A DNA stretch of 64,000 nucleotides from CAJINA01 sp964636125 (GCA_964636125.1 CAZWPX010000003.1:62001-126000), one strand, 5' to 3'; positions 51,350 through 61,044 are shown, counted from the first letter of the stretch. A program made the numbers and translations. Notes: generated from the sequence alone by a model not told the origin.

Positions 51350-52570
51350 CTACTTGGCCATACCGATCAGGTCCCACATGGGCAAAAAGATGGCCAGTGC
51401 AAAAAACCCGACTACCGCAGCCAATCCAACAGTCAATATAGGCCCAATAGCATCTGACAATTTCTTGGTGGCGTACTCTACTTCGACGTCATAGTGGTCT
51501 GACACTTCCATCAGCATCTCATCCAGTTTGCCCGACTCCTCGCCAATGGCCACCATATTGATGACGATTGGGGTAAAGTAACGGGCGGATTGGAGGGGTT
51601 GGGCGATTCCATGCCCCTCTTCGAGTTTGTCACTGATCTGCTGAAATTCGCGGGAAATCGCCTCGTTCCCCACGGTGGTGGAAAGAATCTTCATGGCATC
51701 AAGCACTGTGACTCCGCTCGATTGCAATATCGCGAATATACTGGTAAAACGCGACATTGAGGCCTTTCGAAACAACTGCCCGACAACGGGCATGTTTAAC
51801 AGGGTCAGGTCCTTAACATAGCGCCCCTGCTCAGTTCTGACATAAAAGAAAAAACCGATCCCTGCGGCTATCGTAAGCCCCAGCATGATATGCCAGTAAC
51901 CGGCTATAAATTGGTATAGGAACAGGCAGATTTTAGTCGGTAGCGGCAAATTCAAACCCGCGGTTGAAAAAATGTTGACAAACTTCGGAATCACGAAGGT
52001 AAGCAGGACAAAGAAAGCCACAACCAGGAAAAAGATAACGATGACCGGGTATTGCAAAGCCGTTTTTATATCCGCCCGCACTTTGTTTTCGTGATCAATG
52101 ATATAGGTCAATCGGTCGAGTACCATGGGCAGCGCGCCGCTTGCCTCTCCGGCCTTGACCATGCCACAGTATAGTGGTGAAAAAACAGAAGGATGTTTGT
52201 TGAAGGCGTCATAGAGGCTGCTGCCCTCCTTGAGGTCTTCGGCCATGGTGCGAATCACCCGTTTGAGTTTAATGTTCTCGGCCTGCTTTTCCAAAATCTC
52301 CAACAGGTTGACAATGGCAACCCCGGCCCGCAGCATGGTCTTGAACTGTTTGGTGAAGATGATCAGTTCGGCCGTTTTTACGGGCGTCAGCGATTCTTTC
52401 AGCTTGTCGAAGCTGAATCCGCTGGTTTCACCGCCTTTTTCATTAATCTGGGTGGGCATAAAGCCGCGTGCCTCCAGAATAGAACCGGCCATCTCGCGCG
52501 AATCAGCTTCAACTTCTCCGGAAATCGTGGCACCGCTGGAATTTATAGATTTATGCTCATATAGAGGCAT
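51350..52570 (-). CDS. Type IV pilus/type II secretion inner-membrane platform protein (GspF/PilC/MshG)
   Basis: 406 residues, the usual size for GspF-like platform proteins, with two GspF domains and three strong hydrophobic segments. N-terminal PLYEHKSINSSGATISGEVEAD is typical. Domain motifs include VKTAELIIFTKQFKTMLRAGV and the second-domain SMSRFTSIFAILQSSGVTVLDAMK. The C-terminal membrane segment GLAAVVGFFALAIFLPMWDLIG ends the protein. It abuts the gspE-like stop codon (TAA directly followed by ATG). Confidence 0.92.
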   Translation of the reverse strand: MPLYEHKSINSSGATISGEVEADSREMAGSILEARGFMPTQINEKGGETSGFSFDKLKESLTPVKTAELIIFTKQFKTMLRAGVAIVNLLEILEKQAENIKLKRVIRTMAEDLKEGSSLYDAFNKHPSVFSPLYCGMVKAGEASGALPMVLDRLTYIIDHENKVRADIKTALQYPVIVIFFLVVAFFVLLTFVIPKFVNIFSTAGLNLPLPTKICLFLYQFIAGYWHIMLGLTIAAGIGFFFYVRTEQGRYVKDLTLLNMPVVGQLFRKASMSRFTSIFAILQSSGVTVLDAMKILSTTVGNEAISREFQQISDKLEEGHGIAQPLQSARYFTPIVINMVAIGEESGKLDEMLMEVSDHYDVEVEYATKKLSDAIGPILTVGLAAVVGFFALAIFLPMWDLIGMAK

Positions 52571-54277
52571 TTAGACCATAATCGCTGAGGCCGCTTCATC
52601 GAAGGTGGTTTCACCACGGTAAATCTTTTTGGCGGCATCATCCCTAAGGGTTGAAAGTTTCCCCTGGGTCACCACATGCTTAGTGATCTCCTGGGCGGTT
52701 CTTTTCTCTAAAATCATATCCTGGATGGTTTCATCAATCATCAAGACCTCATAAATTCCGGCTCGCCCCTTATACCCTTTGTCCATGCAATAAAAACAGC
52801 CGGTTCCGATTGAAAAATCGGCATCCGCATCGTTCTTCAATTTCCAGTAGTCCAGGGCCGCCTGGGGTGGTGTGCTCGGCTTTTTACAATAGGGACAAAT
52901 TTTCCGCACCAGCCGTTGGGCGATTGAGGCCAGCATAACGGAAGAGACCAGAAACGGTTCAATGCCCATATCCACAAAGCGGGTAATGGCACCGGCCGCA
53001 TCGTTGGTATGCACCGTGCTGAGCACCCGGTGGCCGGTCAATGCAGCCTGCACACCGATGCCGGCCGTTTCCCCGTCCCGGATTTCACCGACCATAATCA
53101 CGTCCGGGTCCTGCCGCAGCGCTGCCCGCAGCCCGCTCGCGAAGGTCATACCGGCCTTGCGATTGAATTGAACCTGCCGGATCTTTTCCATCCTGTATTC
53201 CACCGGGTCTTCAAAGGTAATGATATTGATATCCGGTTTGTTGATAATTTTGAGCAGCGAATAGATCGTGGTGCTTTTGCCGCTGCCGGTGGGGCCGGTA
53301 CTGAGCACCATGCCGTAGGGTTTGATGATGGCCTCTTCGATTTTATGCCGATCAGCAGCGGACATGCCCAGTTGAGGCAAAGAATAGACCCCGCTGCTGG
53401 TATCCAGCAGCCGAATCACCATGTTTTCGCCGTAGATGGTCGGCATGGTAGAAGCCCGGATATTGATTTCGCGTTTGTCCATTTTAATGGTGAACCGGCC
53501 GTCCTGGGGTATTCTGGAAAGCGCAATATCCATGTTGGAAAGGATTTTCAGGCGTGAAATGATCAATAGAATCATAGATTTAGGTGGCGCAGGGACATCA
53601 TGCAGCTTGCCGTCCACCCGAAAGCGGACCTGCACATAATCCTTTTCAGGACTGATGTGTACGTCGCTGGCGCCCTCCCTGACTGCCTGGGATAGAATTG
53701 AGTTGACCAGCCTGACAACCGGCGCTTCCTGGACCATATCCTGAAGGGAACCCACCTCAACATCATTGGAGAAGTCCGCTTTTTCGGGTTCGGCTTCCTT
53801 CTCGATCTCCATCTCTTCGATAACACCGCCGATACCTGAATAGGTTCCATAAAGGCTGCCTATCAGGTGATTAAGCTGCTGGTCTGTGCAGATTACAGCT
53901 TCTATCTCGGTGTTGGTGTAGACTTCCAGGGCGTCCAGGGTGGCAATGTCCATGGGGTCAACCATGGCAATCGTCAGTAAAAAGCGACTTTTGGCCAGTG
54001 GGGCAACCTGGTATTTCGCGGCCACGTCCGCCGGTATGATTTTACCCAGTTCCATATCGAGCGGGTATTTGTCCGGGCGGTATTTTTCAATTTGGAGCTG
54101 AACCGAAACCAGATCCACGATCTGGCTGCCGCTCACAATGCCTTCTCTGACCAGGTACTGACCGAGTTTTAACTTGGTTTTTTTGTGGCCTTCCACGGCT
54201 TCTTCCAACTGCTCTAGGGTCAACAGGCCCCCATCAATGAGCAGTTCGTCAAGCCTTTTTTTATCCTTTATGGCCAT
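52571..54277 (-). CDS. Pilus assembly ATPase with MshEN c-di-GMP-type N-domain (GspE/PilB/MshE)
   Basis: 568 residues. The N-terminus contains two 24-residue MshEN motifs: residues 8-31 (RLDELLIDGGLL...) and 37-60 (KLGQYLVREGIV...), separated by exactly five residues, as in c-di-GMP-binding MshE. The first has Asp in place of the usual third-position Gly. The ATPase core has Walker A GPTGSGKST near residue 327, the GEIRDGETAGIGVQAALTGHRVLSTVHTN Walker B and His-box region, and a CX2C pair (CPYCKKP, with CFYCMDKG later). It drives pilus extension with the adjacent GspF-like protein. Confidence 0.92.
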   Translation of the reverse strand: MAIKDKKRLDELLIDGGLLTLEQLEEAVEGHKKTKLKLGQYLVREGIVSGSQIVDLVSVQLQIEKYRPDKYPLDMELGKIIPADVAAKYQVAPLAKSRFLLTIAMVDPMDIATLDALEVYTNTEIEAVICTDQQLNHLIGSLYGTYSGIGGVIEEMEIEKEAEPEKADFSNDVEVGSLQDMVQEAPVVRLVNSILSQAVREGASDVHISPEKDYVQVRFRVDGKLHDVPAPPKSMILLIISRLKILSNMDIALSRIPQDGRFTIKMDKREINIRASTMPTIYGENMVIRLLDTSSGVYSLPQLGMSAADRHKIEEAIIKPYGMVLSTGPTGSGKSTTIYSLLKIINKPDINIITFEDPVEYRMEKIRQVQFNRKAGMTFASGLRAALRQDPDVIMVGEIRDGETAGIGVQAALTGHRVLSTVHTNDAAGAITRFVDMGIEPFLVSSVMLASIAQRLVRKICPYCKKPSTPPQAALDYWKLKNDADADFSIGTGCFYCMDKGYKGRAGIYEVLMIDETIQDMILEKRTAQEITKHVVTQGKLSTLRDDAAKKIYRGETTFDEAASAIMV

Positions 54278-54372
54278 TTAACAATCCATATCCTGAAACC
54301 GCTTGTGAAATATCAATAACACTGGTTATCGTCTCTTAGCAACGCGTAACAATGTAAGTATCGACTAAAACA

Positions 54373-56259
54373 TTAATTCAGCCTGTGATCTACACCAGGA
54401 CAAGGATGGGCATAAAAAACCGTGTCGGGGGCCCATCCGGGGACAATTTCACTCTTCCGGCGCACCTGTTCCGGCAACTGCGCCTGGAAATCTTTGGCCC
54501 CGGACTGTAAAGGATAATATTTCCAGAAAATTACGTCAAATAGCAGGCCCCGGGTCCGATGCCAGTGCGGGATGATTCTCAGGGGCGCTTTTTGGGTAGA
54601 ATCGCGGCGAACGATCTCCAATGCGGCCGGAATTGATTGAACCCGGTCTACCCGGACCCAACTCAAGGCGTCCGGCATGTTCAGCCCCTTGTAGGCCCGG
54701 GCTGGAAAATTCACCTGCTGTCCGGTAAATATGTTGTCCAGGTCGCGAATATCGGGATTGCTGACAGCCATCTCCCGTCGTCGTTGGTTATTGTACTCCC
54801 CGTAAACTTTAATCATCACCCAGGATAAGATCTCGTATTCCCGCATGTAAATGCTACCGAGTGATTGCGGCGGGGATGCCGGGACCGCTTCCGGCAGCTG
54901 CGCTGCAACCGCCTTTTCAGTTTGGGCTGGTTTGTAAAGGGCAGTCGCTACTGAATCGAAAGACTCGGCCTGGTCCCCGGTGGGCTCACCTGCATGTGCT
55001 TTTGCCATGACGGTTTCAGGTACGGGTGGTGTCGGACTGACGGTGTCCTGAGCCTTTGTTCCAACCGGCAACCGTTCTGTCACCGGGGCTGTCTCTCGGG
55101 TGTCCAGGGGTACAGCCGCAGGCGTCTCACTGCGGACGGGGACCTGGGCGCTGTCCGGCTGTTCAACGTCGTGCTTTTTTGGCGAGCTCATCGTCGCCGG
55201 CAAGGCTGTTCGGGCCGGTTCCACCGGCCGCTGTGTCTGGGTCTGGACAGGTACCGCGGCAACAGCCGGCACCGTCGTCGGCCCGGATGCCTGAGATATA
55301 CGGAATACCTTGCGGAAATTCTGGGTATTCACAGCGGTGCTTAATTTTTCAGGGGCCAGTAGAGCCAGGAAAGCACCACCCAGGATAAGGATGACAATCA
55401 ATGCGCCTGCCAGTTTTTGCCAGCCGCCGGCGGTTTTTGCCTGCTTCCGGACAACACAGGAGCGGACAAGGCGCCAGCCCGCCTTTCTTTTATTTTTTAC
55501 GATCATGGCCAGCATGACCCGGTGGCACAGATTCACAATTTTCCGCGGATAGCCGCCCGTGGCCCGGAAAATGGCTACCAGGGCCATCAGGGTCAGCATA
55601 CTGCTGACGCTGCCTTCTAACCCTGCCTTCTGGAGCCGGTAATCTATCATCAGCCGGGTATCCCAGAACCCTAAAGGTCCCAGGGTGTGAAGCAGGTTGA
55701 TCCGGTCTGCAAAATTGGCGTGTACCCCCAGTACATCTTCAAACTCACGCTGCGCAAAAATAACAATCTGCAACAGTTTGTATTCATTGGTTTCGTAATT
55801 CAGCAGTTCCCGCAATATTTCAAGAATATGGGTGGGTATCTTCTGCCCTTCGTCAATGATCAGAACAACAATTCTCTGTTCATCGACCCCTTTTTTATAC
55901 AGGTACTTTTTAATGAACTCCTTGTACTCGGTCCAGCTACCGATACCGACATCCGGTTCCCGGGTGAACATCTGCGCCACGTATTTTAAAAAGGCGGCGG
56001 GATCCGCCATGTGAGGATCGAGAATCAGGTGGGTTTCTATTTCTTCATCCCGACTGAATTTTTTCAGCAGCTGTCGGCAGAGGGTTGTTTTCCCCGTACC
56101 CACATCCCCAATCACAACATTCAGCCCCCGCCGCAGGCGCAATGACAGTTCCAGCTTTTGAAGGCAATCTTTGTGCTGCCTCGATTTAAAGAAACAGTTC
56201 GGGTCCGGTGAGTTTGAAAAAGGCTCTTTTTCAAGGTTGAGGAGTTTGAAATATTCCAT
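54373..56259 (-). CDS. ExeA/MshM-type AAA ATPase with membrane segment and LysM-like C-terminus
   Basis: About 628 residues from MEYFKLLNLEKEPFSNSPDP; an in-frame GTG at 56316 would overlap the secretin gene by 20 bases. The N-terminal AAA domain has Walker A GDVGTGKTTLC and Walker B VVLIIDEGQK. A membrane segment (about residues 285-305, IVILILGGAFLALLA) divides cytoplasmic from periplasmic parts. The periplasmic linker is long and rich in Pro, Val and Thr. The C-terminal ~110 residues include a LysM-like motif (VYGEYNNQRR ... NPDIRDLDNIFTGQQVNFP), which should bind peptidoglycan. ExeA proteins open the cell wall for secretin assembly. Confidence 0.83.
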   Translation of the reverse strand: MEYFKLLNLEKEPFSNSPDPNCFFKSRQHKDCLQKLELSLRLRRGLNVVIGDVGTGKTTLCRQLLKKFSRDEEIETHLILDPHMADPAAFLKYVAQMFTREPDVGIGSWTEYKEFIKKYLYKKGVDEQRIVVLIIDEGQKIPTHILEILRELLNYETNEYKLLQIVIFAQREFEDVLGVHANFADRINLLHTLGPLGFWDTRLMIDYRLQKAGLEGSVSSMLTLMALVAIFRATGGYPRKIVNLCHRVMLAMIVKNKRKAGWRLVRSCVVRKQAKTAGGWQKLAGALIVILILGGAFLALLAPEKLSTAVNTQNFRKVFRISQASGPTTVPAVAAVPVQTQTQRPVEPARTALPATMSSPKKHDVEQPDSAQVPVRSETPAAVPLDTRETAPVTERLPVGTKAQDTVSPTPPVPETVMAKAHAGEPTGDQAESFDSVATALYKPAQTEKAVAAQLPEAVPASPPQSLGSIYMREYEILSWVMIKVYGEYNNQRRREMAVSNPDIRDLDNIFTGQQVNFPARAYKGLNMPDALSWVRVDRVQSIPAALEIVRRDSTQKAPLRIIPHWHRTRGLLFDVIFWKYYPLQSGAKDFQAQLPEQVRRKSEIVPGWAPDTVFYAHPCPGVDHRLN

Positions 56260-56296
56260 ATCTTTCTGGGTTCGGCCGCCTGTATTCCCCGTGCTG

Positions 56297-57790
56297 CTAT
56301 TTGGTAACTGCGCCACCGATTCTTTGTTTCAGAATATGCGGGGTAATGAAAATCAGGACGTCTTCGTATGATTTTTCGGTCTCTTCCCCCCTGAAAAACA
56401 CCCCCAGAAGCGGCAGGTCTTTCAGCCCCGGCACACCGGAATCCACACGGCCGTCACTGGCGCTGTTCAACCCACCGATTACCGTGGTCTGACCATCATA
56501 GAGAATGACGTTGGTTTCCGCATTTTTGGTAATGATGGCCGGATTCGTGGGCACGGTTGTATCAACCTCGTCCTTGTTGACTTTAATGATGAGTTTCAGC
56601 GCCTCGCCATCTATCACATGGGGCGTGACCTCCAGTTTTAAAACAGCTTTTTTAAACTCAATCTTTACATTGCCGTCATCCACGCTCTGGTAGGGTACTT
56701 CACGGCCGCTTTCGAATATGGCTCTCTGGTTGTCAACCGTGGTAATGGATGGACTTGAAAGGATTTTAAGTTTTCGTTCTTTCTGAAGGGCAGTGAGCTG
56801 AGCTGTCAATATATTTTCACCACCGCTATCAAGCAGGAAACCAATCGCCATCCCGGCCGCACCAGCTGTATTGGTCGGAAACTTGAAGGCAAGATTATCA
56901 GAGTTTCCGTCCGCATCAACGCCAGTGGTGGTGTAGGTGTTGTTACTGTCGGAAACCTGGTATTTCCCGCCCCATTGCACACCGAGCTCCCGGGCGGTTG
57001 TACTGGCGGCTTCCACGATGAAGGCCTCGATCAGTACCTGCGGCGTAGGCAAGTCGAGTTTTTCAATCAGGGGCAGCATGTTGCCGATATCCTCTTCCAG
57101 GGCCTGCACGATCAGCGTGTTGGTATGCGCGTCCACCATGATCGAACCGATGGTCTTGCCATTCTTACTTTTTGTCAGAAAAGCATCAAGCGTGATTTTA
57201 AGTGCCTCTGCCTCGGTATAGTCGATGCGGATGATGCGCGTGGTCAGGGGTTCGAGTTCACGCATATCTATTTGCCGGGTCGCTCTCTGGAGATCCTGTT
57301 CCACATCGGCTGCCGTCATGATGCGGATGATATCACCCTCCCAGGTATACGACAGACCATGGGTTTTCAATACCGCCATAAAAACCTGGTTCCAGGGCGC
57401 CCGGTTGATGTTGATATTGGCCCGCCCGCTGACCTTCTCATTAATCATGATGTTCTGCCCGGCGGCCCGGGCGAGTGAACGCAGCAGCACGGACACATCC
57501 ACGTCACTCATATTCAGGGAGACCGGATCCTCGGGCAACGTGCGAACTTTGGTTGCAGTTGCCGGTTGGCCGGAGCCTTCCTCGAAAAGAGCTTCCTCTC
57601 TTCCGAGATCACTCACGCGCCGGGTTTTGCTGGGGGAAAACCCCTGGGACTCTTCAGCTTTCGTCTTCCATTCATGATACGATTTCTCGACGCTCTTTTT
57701 GTCATTGTTCACACACCCTGCAATCAAAATCGCCAGGAACAGGCAGGTGACCAGATTAGAGCAGTTTATGAAAGAATTTATGTTCTTCAT
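56297..57790 (-). CDS. Outer-membrane secretin (MshL/PilQ/GspD family), lipoprotein
   Basis: 497 residues. A lipoprotein signal ends in the lipobox LIAGC (Cys about residue 26). The secretin-associated STN/N0 domain spans about 90-175 with LNMSDVDVSVLLRSLARAAGQNIMIN, then N1 with the SIMVDAHTNTLIV motif, and a C-terminal secretin domain (VPGLKDLPLLGVFFRGEETEKSYEDVLIFITPHIL). No AMIN domain is visible, which fits MshL more than PilQ. It encodes the outer-membrane channel for the pilus. It starts 63 bases after the PilP-like gene. Confidence 0.92.
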   Translation of the reverse strand: MKNINSFINCSNLVTCLFLAILIAGCVNNDKKSVEKSYHEWKTKAEESQGFSPSKTRRVSDLGREEALFEEGSGQPATATKVRTLPEDPVSLNMSDVDVSVLLRSLARAAGQNIMINEKVSGRANININRAPWNQVFMAVLKTHGLSYTWEGDIIRIMTAADVEQDLQRATRQIDMRELEPLTTRIIRIDYTEAEALKITLDAFLTKSKNGKTIGSIMVDAHTNTLIVQALEEDIGNMLPLIEKLDLPTPQVLIEAFIVEAASTTARELGVQWGGKYQVSDSNNTYTTTGVDADGNSDNLAFKFPTNTAGAAGMAIGFLLDSGGENILTAQLTALQKERKLKILSSPSITTVDNQRAIFESGREVPYQSVDDGNVKIEFKKAVLKLEVTPHVIDGEALKLIIKVNKDEVDTTVPTNPAIITKNAETNVILYDGQTTVIGGLNSASDGRVDSGVPGLKDLPLLGVFFRGEETEKSYEDVLIFITPHILKQRIGGAVTK

Positions 57791-57853
57791 TTGAAATAGG
57801 TCTCACTTGTCAGTTGAGATAACATTCGCAAATCCCTGTTCTCCAGCACCACC

Positions 57854-58366
57854 CTATCCGCCTGTCTCTTCAATGGGTACGACGACAATTACGTTCTCTT
57901 CTTCCAGCATGATGTGGATCTCTTTGGGAGAGATCTTCTGCAAAACAGCCCCCTGGATTTCAAGCCGGTCTCCCTTCTGATACTCCATACCATTGATAAT
58001 TGCCAGTTGGTTCAGGCCCATCTGCATATATCCGGAGTAGTTAAACGCCCCGGTCAACTGGTCGGATGAGATAATTTCGGCCTCTTTCTGAATCTCTTCA
58101 TCCTCGACCTTGATCTCCTGCATCACCAAGAATGGGTCATTCTTCCAGGCGGCCAGAGCTTTATTAATAATGCGGCTGTCCCGGATTGTGGCGTCCGCCT
58201 TTTTCATGCGCATGATCAGGTCTGTGACGAAATCACTTACGGGGATCTGCGCAGTTGCGTTTCTTTTCCGGGTCTCTTTGGGCGAACTGGAAAAAAGCAA
58301 ACTGAAGGCGCCATATAAAACCGCTGCAACCATCCCGCCCACGATTATTTTTTCTCGTTTCGTCAT
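57854..58366 (-). CDS. PilP/GspC-like inner-membrane protein
   Basis: 170 residues with one N-terminal membrane segment (KIIVGGMVAAVLYGAFSLLF) and a periplasmic region containing DRLEIQGAVLQKISPKEIHIML, a beta-rich C-terminal homology-region-like fold. In PilP and GspC this part contacts the secretin. The protein is not lipidated (no lipobox). Its neighbours are the PilO-like gene upstream, across a 178-base gap with repeats, and the secretin gene downstream. Confidence 0.7.
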   Translation of the reverse strand: MTKREKIIVGGMVAAVLYGAFSLLFSSSPKETRKRNATAQIPVSDFVTDLIMRMKKADATIRDSRIINKALAAWKNDPFLVMQEIKVEDEEIQKEAEIISSDQLTGAFNYSGYMQMGLNQLAIINGMEYQKGDRLEIQGAVLQKISPKEIHIMLEEENVIVVVPIEETGG

Positions 58367-58383
58367 CGTTTGGTTCTGAAAAA

Positions 58384-58542
58384 TTGCCGGTTATAGCTAT
58401 TGCCCATCCATAAATCAAAGATTTCAGGATGGCGCTATTAGCGGTTAGCAATTAGGTAATGCACTGTATTTTTACAGTTTTATCTAAAAGCTAATGGCTA
58501 AAAGCCAATACCTTCCATCCATGATTTCCAATCATGGATGGA
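58384..58542 (-). repeat. Inverted repeats between the pilO-like and pilP-like genes
   Basis: TCCATCCATGATT (58514-58526) and AATCATGGATGGA (58530-58542) form a perfect 13-bp stem with a 3-base loop, beginning 3 bases after the pilO stop. The rest of the gap holds scattered TTAGC-type imperfect repeats (around 58435-58455 and 58485-58505, with variants of AGCTAATGGCT). This gap is unusual within an otherwise tight operon. No T-run, so termination is not obvious. Confidence 0.5.
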
Positions 58543-58544
58543 CA

Positions 58545-59069
58545 CTAGTTAAGTGCGATCCAGATTCGCAGCTTGTATTCCTGTCCGCCGGGAACAGCCG
58601 ATATCATCAGTTTTTCAATAAACTCGAGGTACGGCAGCCGGACAAGTGCTTTCAAGAAAACATCATATTGCCGCAACGCACCCTGCAGGACCAGGTCCAC
58701 CCTCATCAGTTTGACGTCATTTACCAGGGCATTCAGGTCGGCTGAAATACCGACCATCTGCATTTGTGTATCAACAGCCAGACGCGTGAGTTGATCGGTT
58801 ACCATACCCGCTTCGTCCCGCGCCAGGGGAGCCCGCTGGGGAATGTGGGCCATGGCTGTGACCAATTCTTTTCTCTTTTTGACCAGCCTCCCAAAAACAG
58901 GGGCCAGCTGTCGCTGTTCATCAACCTCCGCCTTAACCTGCTTCCGGGTTTCCTCAGCCTTCCCAATTGCAAAATAGCTGGGGACCACCATCAGCCCCAC
59001 GATGGCGGCCAGCGCACCTGCGAAAATCGCAAGATTTCTGATCGACTTTTTGGGAAGGCTGGGTATCAT
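58545..59069 (-). CDS. PilO/GspM-like inner-membrane protein
   Basis: 174 residues: a cytoplasmic N-terminus, a membrane segment (NLAIFAGALAAIVGLMVVPSYF), a coiled coil (KAEETRKQVKAEVDEQRQLAP ... FGRLVKKRKELV) and a ferredoxin-like C-terminal domain (VDLVLQGALRQYDVFLKALVRLPYLEFIEKLMI). This is the layout of PilO, which with PilN forms the inner-membrane alignment complex. A 73-base gap separates it from the PilM-PilN-like gene. Confidence 0.8.
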   Translation of the reverse strand: MIPSLPKKSIRNLAIFAGALAAIVGLMVVPSYFAIGKAEETRKQVKAEVDEQRQLAPVFGRLVKKRKELVTAMAHIPQRAPLARDEAGMVTDQLTRLAVDTQMQMVGISADLNALVNDVKLMRVDLVLQGALRQYDVFLKALVRLPYLEFIEKLMISAVPGGQEYKLRIWIALN

Positions 59070-59142
59070 AAAGAGACGGCTTCTCCGGTTTTACTCAAAC
59101 AATTCACGCTCGGATCCGATTTTGGATCAATGTATCGTTTTG

Positions 59143-61044
59143 TCATATGATGGATAGAGCCACGACGAACTTCAAAGTTTCCTTTTCATCGATTTCAACA
59201 GTCATCTTTTCCTTAACGGCCGGCTTTGTAAAAAAGGGCGACTTTTTAAGTCTGACAAGGTACTCCGTCATAATTCTTTCAAAAAATTCGCTGTTTCCGG
59301 ACACCGTGCCTTCGATGCTGAGGGTCTTGCCTGTTTTCGTGATTTGTTGCGAAGCCACCGACCCCAGTGTGGCCTGCACAGAGGCCAGTTTTATGTTTTC
59401 AGGTGTAATTTCCAACAATTCGGCTATCAAGGCCACCGGCAGATAGTGATCGGCTCCGGCGGAATAAGCTTTCATTCTATTGACTGTGTCGCCGGTCACA
59501 GATGCCATCAGGTTGCGTTCCAGTTTGGGACTATAAGCATCCAGTTCGGCCTGCAGGGGCCGCGTGCTGGCTTTGATATCACTCACCAGGCTGGTTTGAT
59601 AGTAAAAAACACCCATGGCAATACAAGCCAGCAGGATAAACACGCTGTAGGCCATCTGGTTGAATCTCTTGGTAAAGGCTCTTTTGGCTTTATGGATATA
59701 AGTGAAAATAAAATTGGGCGTGCTTTCATTTTCAGACAGGGCCATTCCGGCCGCAGGAACAAAAATGTCCCCCACAACCGGGACACCCTCCGGGACGTAC
59801 TTTGGTTTTGAATCCGGCAAGACACTGAAAGGGTCCATCTGGCTGATAGGCATTCCCAGTTGTTTCCCAAGATAGGTCACAACGCTATTTTTAGAACTGA
59901 TCTCCCCGGACACATAGACATCATCAATCGGATCGCTGTTGAATTTGAGTTCAAAGTGCTCGATGGTCATTTCCAACTGACGCACAACCCGATCGAGGGC
60001 GGGTCTGAACATTCCGAATATCAGGCGTTCCTTTTTTAGATCAGAACGGGTCCGGTCTGCGCGGGCACCCGGTGACGGTATTTCCGACTGGAGAAAGTTC
60101 GCAAAAATTTTATTGGCCTTTTCCAGATTGCGCAGGGTCTCCGGGTTCTCAGCCTGGGGTTCGTTGTCCGGGGCTGCAAGTGCCAGGGCCGGATCGGCGG
60201 GCGGACGTTCTTTCTCGAAAGTTTCGGCGATCGCCTGGACCATACTTCTAGCCCCAGCCTTGATATCTCTTGAAAGTACCAGTACCCCCTTGGAAAAGAT
60301 GGTAATTCGGGACCAGTCACTGCCTATAAAAAGGGTGCACACGTTCTTCCCGGAGCTTTTTAGCCAACCGGCCCTGAGTAGATTCTGGATGGCAAAAGGG
60401 ACAATTGAAATCCCCTTCAGGGGGCTGCCTGCTTTGGCGAAAAGCTGCTTGGTTGAATTTACTTCATTTTTGGGTGCTGTGTATGCAAGTACGTTTTTCT
60501 TTTGTTCGCCATCCTTGTAGGCAGTCTCGACAATTTGAAAATCAAAAATCTGGGTTTCAGTAATGGCGGTCTCTTTCTGGAAAGCAAACTTGACGGCATT
60601 GGGGATTTGCCGGGCGGGAATCTTCGGAATCTGCAGGAATTTGGTCTCAACCTCGGCTGAAGAAATGGTCGCCCACAGGGACGCGTTTTTATATTTACCA
60701 CTGAATTCTTTCAGTAGTCCCTTGAGTAGTTTTGTGAATGGAGGGCTGCCCTTTTCAATATCCGGGCCGTAAGGTATTTTCTTGACTTCCAGTAGTTTCT
60801 GCCGCTTTTCTGAGACTCGCAGGACTGCGGCCACGGTAATGTCTGAAGCATTGATGTCCACACCGATTTTAACTACTTTTTTAGTCTTTCCTTTTTTGCC
60901 CAGGCTGCTTTTTCGCCCTAACAGATTTTTCTTTACCTGTTGCGTTTTGGAAGAGCCTTCCACGGCACTGGACAATTCAGCACCTTTGCTCCGGATCAAT
61001 TTAAGGAGCTTTTCAGTGGATGTGATGTCATCTTTTTTCGGCAA
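59143..61044 (-). CDS. PilM-PilN fusion (GspL-like architecture)
   Basis: About 633 residues from a TTG at 61044, preferred because GGAG lies 7 bases before it; an ATG at 61086 would add 14 residues. Residues 1-60 are Lys-rich. Residues 60-430 form an actin-like ASKHA domain (VVKIGVDINASDITVAAV ... FIGSDWSRITIFSKGVL ... VYVSGEISSKNSVVTYLG) like PilM. One membrane segment (about 475-500, MAYSVFILLACIAMGVFYY) follows, and the periplasmic C-terminus has the PilN-type coiled coil and ferredoxin-like fold. In most pilus systems these are two genes; the fused form recalls GspL. Confidence 0.83.
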   Translation of the reverse strand: MPKKDDITSTEKLLKLIRSKGAELSSAVEGSSKTQQVKKNLLGRKSSLGKKGKTKKVVKIGVDINASDITVAAVLRVSEKRQKLLEVKKIPYGPDIEKGSPPFTKLLKGLLKEFSGKYKNASLWATISSAEVETKFLQIPKIPARQIPNAVKFAFQKETAITETQIFDFQIVETAYKDGEQKKNVLAYTAPKNEVNSTKQLFAKAGSPLKGISIVPFAIQNLLRAGWLKSSGKNVCTLFIGSDWSRITIFSKGVLVLSRDIKAGARSMVQAIAETFEKERPPADPALALAAPDNEPQAENPETLRNLEKANKIFANFLQSEIPSPGARADRTRSDLKKERLIFGMFRPALDRVVRQLEMTIEHFELKFNSDPIDDVYVSGEISSKNSVVTYLGKQLGMPISQMDPFSVLPDSKPKYVPEGVPVVGDIFVPAAGMALSENESTPNFIFTYIHKAKRAFTKRFNQMAYSVFILLACIAMGVFYYQTSLVSDIKASTRPLQAELDAYSPKLERNLMASVTGDTVNRMKAYSAGADHYLPVALIAELLEITPENIKLASVQATLGSVASQQITKTGKTLSIEGTVSGNSEFFERIMTEYLVRLKKSPFFTKPAVKEKMTVEIDEKETLKFVVALSII

